58,893 bases of DNA from Apostichopus californicus (lineage: Eukaryota > Echinodermata > Holothuroidea > Aspidochirotida > Stichopodidae): NCBI GenBank assembly GCA_020650975.1, contig JAIPMN010003416.1, forward strand, positions 1,708 through 60,600, given 5' to 3'. This document shows, in pieces, positions 15,901-31,000 of the stretch (within the stretch, counting starts at the first letter, position 1; each line of letters starts with the position of its first letter). The position numbers and the translations under genes are program-made. The notes under the pieces were generated by a model that made no database searches, was not told the origin of the DNA, and saw only the letters and a list, made by a program, of their open reading frames with translations.

Positions 15901-18900
15901 AATGAAACTAACAGTTTTAACCTTTCATTTGTATATATTGTTCCTTTCTTCTCCTTTCAGGATATGGTGGAGATTTTGGCCAAAATGGCAAGTCCGGCTT
16001 GGTCTGAAAGAAAGGAAGGTCTGTTGGGATTACAGAATGCACTTCTTCTCTATAAACAGCTCACGTAAGTTACAGACGTATACTCACCGGTTTGGTGGTA
16101 CATTCTTATTGGCTGCTCGTTTAAATATGTGCAAGCCTTTGTGAGTGTGTTCATGGGAATGTCGATTAATTTCCTCTTGATGCACTATTATCCTTGGTTG
16201 GTATAGACGATGTAGGGTTGAGGTGTCGTTATGGGCACAATTCAATCAATATCTAGAGAATCTGTTTCTGATGAGAAGGTGTTTGGGTGTAGGAACACCT
16301 TAACGTTGAGAGCGTGGTGGCCAACTGGCTAAGGTGTCGGACTCGTGATCCATGGATTGCTGGTTCGATTCCTGCCTAGTTCACTACAATGTGTCCTTAT
16401 GCAACATGCTTTATCTCACTTGCCTCTCTCCACCCAGGGGTTAAACGGGTACCTGTGAGGTAACTTGTCGCTGGGCACAGTATATAACTGCAGCCTCCTG
16501 GTGGGATTGTCTCTGGGACAGGTTATCATTGACCAGGGGTAACATAAACGTCTGTAAAGAGCTTTGAGACCTATTGCTGGTATAATGCACTATACAAAAA
16601 ATCAAATATATATATATTAATGTCCTGCTATTCAAACTGGGGGTTGCAATCCAGCTTAGTGTGCCCCCCCCCCAATAAAAAAAATATTGTGGAGATTCAA
16701 GAAAGATCAGAAGGAGGAAAAGAAGTTGCTGATATATATTTTTGTTGGGGGGAGGGGAGTTATAAAATGTTGAAGATAAATTACTTTATTTGCTACAGTT
16801 TCTGGTGTTAGTTCTGTCAGTTCATTGTCAATAGCATTGATGTTACTTGACAGTCTTGATTCCTGACTTTTCTGTCAATTTGTGATTTTTGCTTGTTTCT
16901 TGAAAATGCCTTCAATTCTTTGTTTCTCACAATAGGAGGTCTGAAATCAAGAGAGTGACAGAACTATTCACAAGAATGTTTGTGGATCCTCACAGTAAGG
17001 TGAGTAACTTGTTGAAAGTGGTTCTCCAGTCAGTGTATTGAGCTTGTTATATATCAAACCATACTTTAAGTTTCGCTCACAGTATTACTGTCATTCATCA
17101 AACATTTTCATTTAGTTGTCGGCAGCATCAGCTGTTAATGATCATGTGATGATGTGAGTGAAATATAAACTGATCAGTTTAAGCAAGCCCTCTTAACAGA
17201 ATGAATATCAGTGATAAACCCAAAGAATATGGAAGTCGTGTTCCCCTCACCCCATCACTCCCATCTCCTACACACACCAAAACCGTTTGTCATTTCTCTG
17301 TGCACACATAGTACTATTTCCCCCCCCCTCCCCTTTCACCAAGTTCCCTTTCTGCTCCCAATTGTCGTAACTCTGCCACTAGAGGAAAAGCTTCACACAA
17401 TCCAGTAAACTAGCAGAGATGGTCTCAATAAATCTATTATTCCTCAAAAGTACAGTCAATGGTCAAAGATATTGACAGTAAATTCTTTTCTGATCATCAC
17501 AGATTGTAAGGCAAGAGTAATGGAAATGGTATTGTTTTGGATTGACTGTAACAGTTCAGATAGAAACATTTATATGACTGGGTTTATTTACAAAATTGTA
17601 CCTCTGTGATTTTTTGGCTCCTTTTTTTGCATTTGAGTATTTACTGGATGATTCATGCTACTTGGTTAATATTTTTCTTGACGATGTTTTCTCTATTCGA
17701 TGATGATTATCATTGGATGATAAAATGTATTATTGAGCTTTCATTTGACAAAGTTTGTAGTTGAACTTGGGGTTTTTTAAACTTCACTTGTATTTCACTG
17801 CTATTGGAAATGTTTTCTCTTTTCCAGACATTTAGCGTATTCCTAGAAACATTAAGTGAATTCATTCTGGCCTACCATGACCACATCAATGACTGGCTCT
17901 TTATACTGATGACTAGACTCTTGCAGAAGATGGGAAGTGATTTGCTGCCCTCGCTTATCAACAGAATAGAAAAGACAATAGACTTAGTCAGGTAACCTTT
18001 AACTTTTGTTAAAAAGAGAACTAACTCATGTCATTATAGGTCAATCTGTTTGTTTCTGATGGTTGAATACATTACACTGAGGGGGGTTTTTTCTTTCGAT
18101 TTTAAGACAGCTGTGTTTAATATTTGTTACTTGTGATGTTAGGTAATGCAATGGAAAGAAACATGAATGTACAAAGGAGCGTCACATCAACATTGGAGTT
18201 ACATCATGGAACTGGTCTGTCTATGTTATGCAATAGAGGGTGCAACTGGTTTGTTTGTTCATTAAGGTCACAGATTAAGATATATATTATTTAATGATTT
18301 CTTATTCTTCTTCTTCACAGGGAACATTTTCAATATGAGAGTCAGTTCAGAATTTTGATGAAATACATTGTGGACCAGACACAAACACCCAACTCCAAGG
18401 TAAAACCATTGTGGCTAGTAGAGTGTTATAGATCCCAATAGCAGTCACTAGTAGAGTGTTATAGATCCCAATAGCAGTATGATCACATAGTATACTGAGA
18501 TCTGATATGAACAGTAGTAGCAGCTGAAGATACATCAGTATCAAATTTTTGATGATTTTTTTCATGATTGCAAAACAGTAAGATTATCACAATCAAACAA
18601 TGTCTACTCAACATTGCACATGCCCCCTCTCCCAGCCCTAATCCCCTCTCCCAGCCCTAATCCCCCTCTCCCCATAAAAAAATTGTGTGCTATTCAAATC
18701 AACAGCTATCTCATCAATAACTAAATGAAACAGCTTCTAAATTGTTGAAACATTCATGTTAGAATTGTTGTCAAATGTAAAGTTTTCTTTGCTCTATGCT
18801 TCTTACTCAGATAAAAGTGAGTTGAATGGACTCTGTTTAGCCCAGCAGAAAATGAAAACTATTTGAAATTAAAAATATATCAGGCAATAACACCTACTAC

Positions 18901-18939
18901 AGGTCTTTGATATTTTAGTGTGCATTTTAGGCTGCTACA

Positions 18940-19038
<99 letters not shown>

Positions 19039-22000
19039 ATGTTTTACTTTGCAGCAGCCATCCAACAGTTTAAATTTGACTTTCTTTGTCTTACGCAGGT
19101 GAAGATAGCCATGCTCCGGTATTTAGAAACGTTATCAGATGTCATGGAACCTTCTGGCTTCCAGAATTCCAGTGAGACGAGGTTAGCTGTTTCCCGGATC
19201 ATCAGTTGGATTAAAGAAGACAAGAGTATGGACGTGAGACGGGTAAGGACTCATCCCCTCCCCCCCCCCCCAAAAATAACAATGTGGAATCTCCTAATGG
19301 TCCTTATGAGTATGTAATTTAGTATTCTAGAAATGTCAGTAATTTACAAGGTGGCATTTCTCTTGAGTTAGCTATAGGAGAGTCATGTTTGAAGAAGAGA
19401 CAAACTATCATGCTAGGATCCCAATTGTTTGGAAAGGGGGAGGGGGACAGATGATGAGGGGTATACTTACTTTCTACATAGTAGCTACTCCCAGAAGTGG
19501 AGAGATCCTAATCATTAATGGAGTTCAAAAAACTTCTGCACTCACTATCTCTGCATTGCCTTTCAACTTGCCACCAATAAGTGGCATCTAATGGCAGCTG
19601 CATACCTCACCAGATGGTCTATCAGGATGCATTTTTCCCTTGGTACACCTAGGAAGTTGTCCCCATTCTTTGGATTTGGACTTTTCCTTCTACACTTATC
19701 ACTTATTTAGGTATATTGCATCATTTGAGTGTGTATGATTGACAAGTATACCTATCTGCATTTGTGATCTTCTGGTATCACTTATAAGGACAATATATAA
19801 TATACGTTAACAATTTGAAATCATCATCATCATCAGACTTTTTAATAACTTTCTTTTCACAGTCGTCTTCGTCTGTACTGGTAGCATTGTTTGAGTTAAA
19901 CACATCTGAATTTAGTGCAATGTTGGCATTTTTCCCAAGAAGCTATCAGGTATGACATCTTTTTCAAATAATTTCTTTTCCAGATAATATTGTTTTCCAT
20001 CCCTTTCATGATTAACACACACTAATACTTCTCTCACGACAAAAATTTATTTAATCTGTGCTCTCTTAAATTGTCCCAGTCGTTTCCTACCATCATTATA
20101 ACCGTAATGCCCGGTTTATCGGGACAGATCAGTGCCAGAGGAAGTCTGAATAAAAGCAAAATATGGATAATCAAGGTTCCTATCCTAAAGTGTCATTTGC
20201 AATCATAATGATGAACAGAATATGTTTTACAAACAGTGGTTTGTACACTTATCTGCATTTGTGTTATTACCATTGTTGTAACTGTGTGCAACATATAAAA
20301 TAACTCACAGTTTGATTTATGAGCAGAACTTTGACACAATTATAATGGTTAGATTTCTGATCCTGATAATCCAGGACCAGATTGTTAGAAGTATAATCCA
20401 TATTTTATGGTATTGCATAGTACAGCATAGTTTTGGCAGTGTAGATGCAAGTTGTATCTCTAAAAGTGTTTCTCAGTTTAAATGCACCATTTTTGTGTTT
20501 TCTCTTTTGAATTCATGTATGTTTTGCTGTTTCTCCATGGCACATATTTTTGATATGTTATTATTTCATCGTGCGACAGTTAATATGTAGTCTATTTCAT
20601 TTGCAAAAACTTAAAATTTTGTCAGCGTGAGTGCATAGACTTGTATATCCTTCTCCTGTAGATTTAATTAGAAATATACTAAACAAGATAATCAGTGCTG
20701 TTGCAAACGATTCGTTACCGTACCTTTATCTCAGTATATAGCTTTTCTAACTACTTTACTCTGTGTGTTCTGTTTACTTAAAATGCATGTGAGTCTTTAA
20801 GCCTATCGTTCCCCAAGGGTTAATTCCCCAGGGGTTAATAGGCTGGAGGGGCAATTGTTAGACAGAAGTAGGCAGAAAAGGAGATTTGAGGAACAGATGG
20901 ATAAAAACTGTCCTTTGAGGCTTCCAAGCAGATATAAATAGCAAATATGAAAAAAAAAGGTTTTCACTGCGGCGTGTGGAGGGTCGCGTAGGCACAACAA
21001 TTCTGTCATCAATGTGTAGGACGACACTGGAAACTATCAAAGATCTAGAAATCTCATATCAAACAATTAAGTTTTTCTTCACAGCTGTTGGTAAGTTGTC
21101 ATACTGGTAAAATAGGTTTGTCTCATTTCTTTGTTTGGTTTTAAACCTTTGACGTGAAACTTGAAACAAAGGACATGGTCAGTTGGTGTTCCCGCTAGGT
21201 CCATCAAACTTGTGATCTCTACTTAAAGTAGTCAACCTGATCTGATATATGTAAGTTGCCTAGGAGTGACATAGTTGGCTGTCCCAAATTACTCCTCATC
21301 TAAAAATGTTTACATTTCTTTGCTGTGTTGTAAACCAGTGTGGCAGTCTTATTTCTCCTGTGCATGTTCATATTTTATGATTTATACTTAGTACTGGAGC
21401 CAGTTGTTGTTTGCTATTACTATTTAAAAGGGTAAAAAAATCAAATAAACAAACCATCTCTATGCCTTCCTTCTACCCTGCGAATAAATCTGGCCATTAA
21501 CAGATAGTGAAGTGAAATAACCTCTTTCTGTGTTAGATTTATTAATCTATTCTATTCAGTCTTCAAAAACAGTATTGCCAGTGAGATTGGTAAACCATGC
21601 TCCCTCTTTGTTACTCCCAAGGGAGATATTTGTATTAGCCCTTAGACAGCTCTAAATCCTGATGTGTTTATTATCCAAGAACTTCAATGTTTGCTTTTGA
21701 ATTGGTCAGGGTTAATTCCAATCTCCTGAGTTTCATCACATCACTAGTATGCCCTTTGGTTATTTTGAAGTTTACTAATTAGCAGTTCAGTGTTTCATAA
21801 TCTCTAGCCCTGAGGGAGCGATCCTTTCTTCTTCAAAAGGGTAACCACATCATATGTTTCATATTGATCAGATGCAGTCAAAATCTGCCCTATTTTTATG
21901 ACTTTTTATGCTTGGTTTGTCGAGATTCAAATCCTGTGTTATCAAATGTGAGAACGCACAAGCCATATGACTATTAAGTTAAGTTTTCTCTTGACTTCTT

Positions 22001-25000
22001 TAGATGCATGTTTTTGTATTCATTGACGAGTTTTGGTGTTCTTCTAATTGTTAACAGTATTGTCTTTTGCCGTGCTTCACTCGCTAAATGCTTTGCATGC
22101 TTATTGGATGCCTCTTAGTAACAATGGGGGTGTAATTATCTCTGTAATTGAGCTAGAATTTAACCCGTTGTTGACAATGTTTTCACAGCTGTAAGGCTAT
22201 CTCTGTGGTACTGTATTACATTATAGACCAAATTTTCAAACAGGAATGACATATTTTATACTCCGTGAACCAACTGAGGTTACTTTTGTGGATATCTTTG
22301 TACAGTAGAAATGTTTCTTTGTGTTCCATTCACAGTCATTTCAGTTATTAAGTTTGTTGTATGTACATTAGACTTCTTGAAGTCATAATTGTAATCTATG
22401 AATTTTTCACACTTTTTTTCACACTTTGGAAAAAAATTGTAGTTGCTCAAAAAGTATCAGTGGATGTAGGTTTTTCAGAAAGCTGATAGTGGTTCTCAGC
22501 CCCCTCCTCCCCTATCTTCCCCCTCCTCTCAGAAAAGAAGGACATTTTTATGATTTTTAGCTTAGAACCCTATTGCTAAGGGAATTTGAAATCCACCCTT
22601 GAAATGAAACCTGCAAAAAATAGATTTCATCATGAGTTTTAGCTTAGAACCAACTCTAAGGGAATTTGCTAAAGGAAATTTGAAAACCCATCCTAGAAAT
22701 GGAAACCTGCAAAAAGAAAAAAATGAGATTTCAAAATCAATAAAAAATGCATTCCTTAATTCTTTCTTCTCCATTTAATGGCTTAGGTAGTTCAGCACTG
22801 TGGGGTTGTTTATTTTATTTTTTTGTATTTTTTTGTATGGTAAGACTAGTAAAGTAAGAAATTGGCAATCATATTTCAATTGGCCAACTGCTAACTCTTT
22901 ATGGCTTCATCTTTGAGGAGATACCAATATATTATTTAAAAAAAAAAAATGGAAACGTTTTTGGCCCAGTAGTCTGTCCTTGCGGCACATTTCCACGTCA
23001 AAATATCAGCAAAATTTGCACATACTGTAGGTGTGGTCAACTATAAATTGTCCTAACATTTTGTTATCGTTTGATAACGTTGAAGTATCTCCTGAAAGAT
23101 GATATCTCTTCTTTTTCTTATCTTTCTTCTGCTGTGATGAGCATCTTTGTCATGTTTTGTTTCTCTTTGTTTTTATTTTTTTCTCTCATCTGCTCCTATA
23201 GGACACCGCAACCAAGCTTTTACAAAATCATCTTCAAAAGGCGAGCAATCACTCTGAGGTATTCAGATTTTAACCTAAAACAGCATCTCTCTCTCTTTTG
23301 CATGAACCACACAGTAGCAGCCCTAACTACCTGTCTCTTGTTGTCGGTCTATGTACAATCCATTGTTCTCTTTATATCACCACTGTCCGCAAATAGAGTA
23401 GCAAATCTGCTGCCCGCTCTGAAAACTTCATGCCAGAGTGCAGAGCAGACAGGCTCTGAAAGGGTCACACATTCTAGAAAATTCTGAACTTGATGGCAAC
23501 TTCCAACCATTTCTAGTTCTTATCAGCAACAGCAAACCGACTGGGAAAATTATAAGCCGAGTTTGAAAGAGGACAGAAAGTTTGGTCGGAATGGAATTTC
23601 TTTTGGCTAGACCAGGATATTTCTCTCAAAATCTTTTTCCCTGATCCCCCCATCTGGATTGTTCCAAAATGAAACTTGGGTGCAGTCCCTGTTTTGGACG
23701 GTGCTCGAGGTCCTGCAAATTCATCCTGGTGACCCAAGCAAAATATATCATGATTCTATAGGGCTCGGTCGGTGCAGCACAAGAATTGCAAGCTTGAGAG
23801 GTCTTTTGCTCGATTTCTGTTCTAGCCGGATTTTCTTTGCTCTTTCAAAAGTCGTTTTTTGGGTCAGCAACTGTCTATATTCTGAGAGACATGTTGACTA
23901 TTTGAATTAAAAGACTACCTGTTAATGTTAATTCATTATACCATGCACTGAAACTTACACACTGAGAGGTGTATGCACGTAGTCGTTGGACAGAAAGAAT
24001 ATGATGATTTTACCAGAGTTGTAAGCAACTGCCAAAAAGAAGTAAAGGTAAAGAAGGTAAAATTTAGGGAAGCAGATGTATGGATGTGAGCATGATTGAG
24101 TAGCAGAGTTTAACAGGAAGCAGTGTAGATTGAAACGAAATGAAACAGTTTCACATTTTGAGAAATAGCTATGTGGTTAGTGATAGTATGTAGTCCTTGT
24201 AATTACTGTCTTTTAATTTCTCATAAAGAACAATTCTTTCTCTTCCTTATGTTAGTAGAGTACTCAAAAAAATTGGAATATACAAAGTGATGGATAGTCA
24301 AATATGTCACATAAAGCATCATTATAACTTGTTTCCCCTAAACTAACACACACACACACCCACAGTGGCATGTGTAAAAGGCGGGGGGGATGGTTCAGCC
24401 AGGGGATTTTTGCATTCATTCAAGGTATTTAGAATATTTAGACCACTACTTCCTTCCACTGCCCTAAATCAACCTTACACAAAGTATTTTTTTTGCACAA
24501 CTTGGTGTTAAAGAGTTGCTTATATAGGCCCAAGTTATAGTATAAATGTGCCTCAGAATGCACCATTTCATGTCTAAGTTTTTAATTCTTTTCTTGAGGA
24601 GGACCCACAAACCACACCTGTTACATGGGAGTTAGCTTCAATGAACCCAGGGCAGCCACCTCCTTCATAACATACAGTACTTCAATCAATCTTCTCTGGC
24701 CCTTGTTTGAAGGCTCAGGCCCTACCCAAAACAGTCAGGGGAAATTTTGAATTTGCAAACCTTTCCCCCCCCCCCCCTCCCCGTCCAACCTTTGAAATCA
24801 TGTGCAAGGCAAAGGACAGGGCACATTGCCAATAAACTGGAACCATATGAAAACGTCCAAACTAGGTTTTATACTGATAGAAGGAAACTTTGTTCTCTTG
24901 TTATGTTATGTCAATACTGTTGTTTCTGTTCCTTAGTTATTCTTTCTCCAATACTCCCAGCTTCTTGTATAATGTTCCTCCAATCCTAACCCCTAACGGC

Positions 25001-28000
25001 ATGCCACAAGGCTTGTCTGTGATGTTCTGACTACTTATTAACCAGTTTTGATTGCTTTAGTAATTACCAGTTGTCTTTGTCTTTATAGTTTATAGTTGCT
25101 AATACATTGCATGATATAGCTAACCTTATTATTCTAGACGAATGTTGAAATTGTTAGGCCAGGTATAACCTTCCCTTTTGTTATTTTTATTTTATTTTAA
25201 CTTTTGGAGTTTAATTGAAGTGATTGTTTTATTTGCCTACCTTTGTTGTGCTCTTCTCTGATGAATTCGTTTTTTGGAAGCTAATTTGTACTTAAAAAAC
25301 ACTTAATACAGTGTAACCTTTCCTTAAGTTTCTACTCCCTTATTATATTATATTTGGTATCCCTAACGGAGTCTGTTCTTTTTACAATTGCCTCGTAACT
25401 GGTTACTTTAATTTATATAAAAGTATAGAATCACTACCAAATCAAGGACAATTCTGTTATTGTTTGTGTTTGTTTTTTGATCCAATAGCTTACGGCTAAC
25501 GATGTCAGACAAAAGGCCTCATCTCCAAGGTCCAACTACCGATCCCCTCGCAGCCACACGTCGCCCCGCACTGCCGCAGAGCCGGTCAACGGGAGCAGCC
25601 CCAACTTAGATGAGATGGATTCCGATGAGATAATGAAGTCTTTAAGGCAAACCACCGCGGAGATTCAGAGTTTCATGTCCAACAGCCGGGATGACCTGGA
25701 CAAGCTCCACAAAGTGACCAGTCCAAGGATGGACAGTGACCAGGTATCTGCAGATAGTGGGCTAAATACATCCATGCCAGACATTCGTGTGGACAGCCCA
25801 GAGGGCAAGGTGATGGAGTATATGGAGTTTGGCTCTCCTAATGGCAGTGTTCTTTCCTTCTCTTCTCCCCCTCCTGTTTCCGAGCCTCCTCTTTCACCCG
25901 TATTTTGTTCGCCTTCGTCATCTTCATCGCCTCTGCTGCATGACGCACAATCTTCTTCGCCTCTCTCTGAATTGCATGTTAGTAACATCCACTGTGACTC
26001 TAATACTACTACTAGTACTACTACTACCAGTGTTGTAGTAGCCTATCCCTAATTTGTGAATTTAAAGTGAATTAAGTAGTTGCAGACTTGTGAGTGAGAA
26101 AGAGTAGTTTGTTATTAAATACATAGCAGCATCTTCTATGTATTGAATAATCATATTTCTCCCACCTGCTCTCGTGCCTAGTGAGTTCACAGAATCTAAT
26201 AGCTGCAGACTTATGATAGGGAAATATGGTGATTGAATATATAGGGAGGGGGAAGGCAGGTACAGTAGGTAGGTAGGTAGGTAGGTAGGTAGGTAGAATG
26301 AGGTATAGAACAGAATGAGGTGAATATATAGGGAGGGGGGAGGTAGGTAGAGGGGCAATGTATGGTGACAGGATGTAGTATGTATGTAACAAGTTGAACG
26401 AGGTAACAAGAGGGTTCATACCCAAATAAATGGTTTAATTGTTAGATATTCATACTGTAGAATGAGGACAGACTAGCTTAAATATGAGGGGTAAGGGGAG
26501 TGTGGTCATGATAAGGTCTAGAAGACAAGGTATACTGGGTCTTCAAAGCCAAAGAAGTTGTATGGCTTCTTTATAGTGTAATATACAGTTCCTCTGAAGT
26601 ATTAGATGGGGTGTGGGTGGTTTAATGTATTCTGCAAAGAAGCAGTGTTAACTGACTAGGGTGGGTAAGTCATGTTACCATCTCTAAAACCAAACCTGAT
26701 ATTAAAATTCATTTTATGGCTATGCTCACAGGTTCATCTGACTCCCAAACTTAAAATACCTTTGTCAAAATCTATGTTATGAGATCATTAAGGTATTATG
26801 CAAAGTAAATCCTATTATGCAGAATACATTAAGCTACTGGTGAATGATTGGTTAGTTCTGCCAGATAATCCAGGTCTTAATCCTTCAGTCCAACAGGATT
26901 TCCACACGGTTTTGCTACAACACTGGTCAACATCTTATATTCTTTTTGATTTGCATTAATTGTTTGTCGTGTTTATTTTCCTCTGTTTGATTTGCTTTCA
27001 CTTTTCTTATCCATTTGTCAATGTTGGAATTCAGTCTTGTGCAATATTGTGGGGACCCAGCTATTGGAATTATCCTGACATTACAAAGTATAAAACTACT
27101 GGAAAAATTAACCATTGCAAGGATTGCTTAACCCCAATTATTCCACATTAAGACAAATTGATTCATCAACATTTTAGGTTTTGAGTAATACCCATAGAAA
27201 AGAAGTTCAATAGATCTGATTGACCCCCTGTTCCCGCCCCCCCCCAACCACCCCCTCCAACCATTGCATAAATGGTGTCTTCATTATATCACAGGGACCA
27301 TACAGCTCATGGACATTGATTTCACTCCATGTAGCTATTGCCAGATAGATTTATTACATTTCAACTCAAGTTTAAAGTTTCATATCTTTTAGATAATTTT
27401 TTTTACTTTTATTCAGATCATGCCTCAGGATTCAGCAAAATTGTAGAATTTTAAACATTTCTACCAACAGTCAATCCCTTCATAAGTTTTTTTTAAATAT
27501 TTTTTCATCACTAAGGAAGTTGCTTGCCTAATCACATTAATTTGAACTGTAAATAAGTGTAGTTGCTGCTTGTAATACTGACAATCTTAGAAATCTATAA
27601 ATTGATGAATTTGTTCACAATGAATCTTGAATTATTCAACATTGCCTTTATGGAACCCTCCCATCTTTCTAGAATTCTCCTCTTAGTGTCAAAGAAGATG
27701 GGTCGGATTCTCTGCTATTTCATCCTTAAAATATGAAGTTGGAAACAATCTTTCCACTGTCTGCAGTGACATTTTCTTTGGACATTTCTCATTTGTTTGT
27801 TTTTGATTTTTGTATTTGCTTGACTGTTTGCTATCACTGCCAAACTCTCCCATCACTAAACCCAGCTCAGTTGTTTACTTTGTTGTGATCAGTGAAAATG
27901 TATAAGGGTAGGGGAGGGGTGGGATGCTGGGTGTTTGAGGGCAGGAAGGGGGTGGATGCTGGGTATGAGTGTGTGTGAGGACAGGAAGGGGGGAGTGGAG

Positions 28001-31000
28001 GATAATAACTATATTATTTGTGTCCCATAACTGTAAGTCCCTTACTCATGTGGTGAGCATGTTACTGCATGTTGTTGTTTGACTTAACGTTCTGCGACAC
28101 TTTGGGATGTGCCTATTTCCGTGATAGCAGTAGACTATTACATTAATTATATGTGAAATAACAGATCAGGTCATAGATGGTCATGGTCCATGTCTAGTGT
28201 TGAATTATCCTTTCACAAGTCCTCCTTATCCATGACTTAGCCAATGTATACACATTTCATACTTTCATTGCTACAAGGCTCAGCGGGCCACACGAATAGC
28301 TTGTTGGCTGAGAATATTGGCTCTCCGGCCACATGCTGCCCGCGGGTTGCACTTTGTGCCATAAAGAAACACATTACTGGTAACATCTGTGTGACAACTC
28401 ATGATACTGTCTAACAGGACTAGTATTGGAAGAGTCAAGAATATGTTAAGGCACCCACAATGCATTTGTCCTTACAAAATAAATGAGTTGGCCAGATGGA
28501 CTAGGTATTGGAGTAATCCTTAGTTACAGAGTTGACGTTCTGTTCCATAGTAGGTCCATGGAAACTAGGCAAACAGAGGAATGATGAGAGATACTCTTTT
28601 AGTATGGTAAACTGTCACAAAAAGGTTTTGTGACAAGATGGTTTCATTTCAGCATGGTTGATGTGTTTCAGTTTGTACTGAAGTGTGTGCTTGCTGCATG
28701 TTAGGTTTGATAGAGTTATTACTTACACTGTGTAATGTATAATATGATTAACTTCCTTTACCGCAGAGCTTATCTGAGGGCATCACCAAGCTTAAACTAG
28801 ATGGAGGCGCCTTTGAGGATGAACAGTTTCATGAGGGTAAAGTTCATCTTCCAATAACTGTTACCTTTAGCTGTAGCTTTCCAATTTCTGAGTAATCGAG
28901 CACTAAGATACGGTAACACAGCTAACACTCAACCAATATGGAATGGATTTAATAATGGGATGTATGGTCGCTCCTTGACCTTGGTCTCATGGTCAGGAAC
29001 TTACCGTAGAAATAGAAGTTTTAAGGTCTGACCTAAGTGGAACACATATAAAGGCACATGTACTAATTTAAAAAAATACAATTATCTGCAACGTGTTTGT
29101 GTTTTGTTTAAATGGGTCAGCTCATTTATAACATTTCTGTAGGTTTGACCAGTGGATAAGTTTCCAAGTGGTCATCTTAGCTTTGATATGTGTTTTTTAC
29201 TATTACTGGGGTTCAGTCACTAGCTGTGTGCTCAGAAAGCCTAACATTCTCCTCTGCTTGTTTTTCCCTCTTATAGGAGATGATGACCCCGTTCAGTTCC
29301 AACCCCTGCTGACAGTACTTTCAAATCACAGTTCAAAGTAAGTACTGACGGATCTGTTTCTCCTTCTTCTCTTTCTCTTCATAAAATACAGGCATGAGCG
29401 TTTTCCGCGAATTCGCGGAATATCAGTGATTTCTTTTCTACCTCGGGGACAAAAACTCTTATCCTAACACACTGTAGCATACGCAAACTGGAGCCTATAC
29501 CGCAATTTTTGCAAAGTTCCGTGATTATTTTTTACCCCAGGCTCATCCCTGAAAATAAGCCTTTTAATATTTTCAGGTCTACATGAGCAGTGTGAAATCA
29601 TTACAGAGGCTATGACAAGAAAAAAACCTTCAAATTTATGAAATATTGAAATAATTTACAAGTTACCGACACTCTCGTCAATGGACATGAAGTCACTGAA
29701 AGTACTCTTTGAAAAGGAGAAACTTGCTACCCATTCATTTTCTAGATGTGTGGTACTGTATGTGCTGATGTGTTACATGCTAATGATTGTGTGGTTTTAC
29801 CTTACTGGAAACTGACGTAAACACACACAAACCCACCCAACCACATACACACCCATAGTAGGAATCATTGTACAGCTATTTGATGCGAGGAAACCAAAAT
29901 ATATGATCTGTTAATAATTCATCAGCACGTTATGAAAGTTTGACATTTCATGGACCGTTACGTAAGACAATCTTTGATATCATTGCGCTCACCTTGTTTT
30001 GACCATTTTTTTTTTTCTTTTTCAGATTTGAAGAAAGGAAAACTGCAATGGCTACCCTAATGCGATTGTCACATGCTGGCCACATGCCATCTTGGGAGGC
30101 TAACTTCAAAACCGTGCTTTACCTACTGTTAGAGACCCTTACAGATATTGAGGTTTGTATAGCTCTGTTGTCTATGAAATGTTAGCAGGTGCTCAAGTAC
30201 ATCTACCATTGAGACTTTAAACTTTGTTCAGATTGGTACAAAAGTTTTTATTAACATATAATATTATTACAAATTGCAAGATATTTAGGGCTGATCTTTC
30301 CCAGCAAACTGTAAGCATGGCTATCCTGATCTTGTCCTACTGTTGCTTGGTTTTGACTTATTCCCACAATGCCCTGTTTTAAGTAACATTAATGGTTCAG
30401 TTCTTCTTTAACCAACTAGTTTTAATTTGACAGTTCTAATATGTACTGACATAAAAGTTTGTTTTTACCAAACTACCAAAAGTGCTCAAAGTTAGATTCC
30501 AGTTTTATCAGTTGATTCAGTCTATTGTCTTCATCTTGTCTCCAGTTGAACATTATTTAACCAGTACTTAATGGCCCTTTTCAGTTTATATGCTATTCTG
30601 TAGCTAGACATTTTTCCACAGTATTAATAATCTCACTCAAATATGCCGAAACAGAAGCTTAGAGATTGTAAGCTTTGTGCATTATTTTAAATAATGTCAG
30701 TTAGTACCCTGAATCAGTAGCGAATATAAGAATCTCTTAGTATCAATCTCTTAATATAATAACTGACCCAGCAATAATTTTACTTGACTATAAATAGCTT
30801 GTGTTCTGGCCCCTTCAATATGATAAAATGCTAGATACTAAATTGTCTCATATATCTTTCCTTCCATTTAGCCTTCGATACGTGCCCTTGCTTTAAGAGT
30901 TCTCCGAGAGATTTTAAGAAATCAACCGGAAAGATTCAAGGAATATGCAGAGTTAACCATCTTGAAAATCTTAGAGGCTCACAAAGATGTGGTTGATGTA

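Larger units (their letters stand above)
25978..28766 (+). other. CLASP intron 21 (2.8 kb)
   Basis: Begins with the in-frame ACT-rich extension to TAA at 26052. It contains the (GTAG)n tract and the hAT-like fragment near 28270. The remainder is AT-rich without recognised features. Confidence 0.5.
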
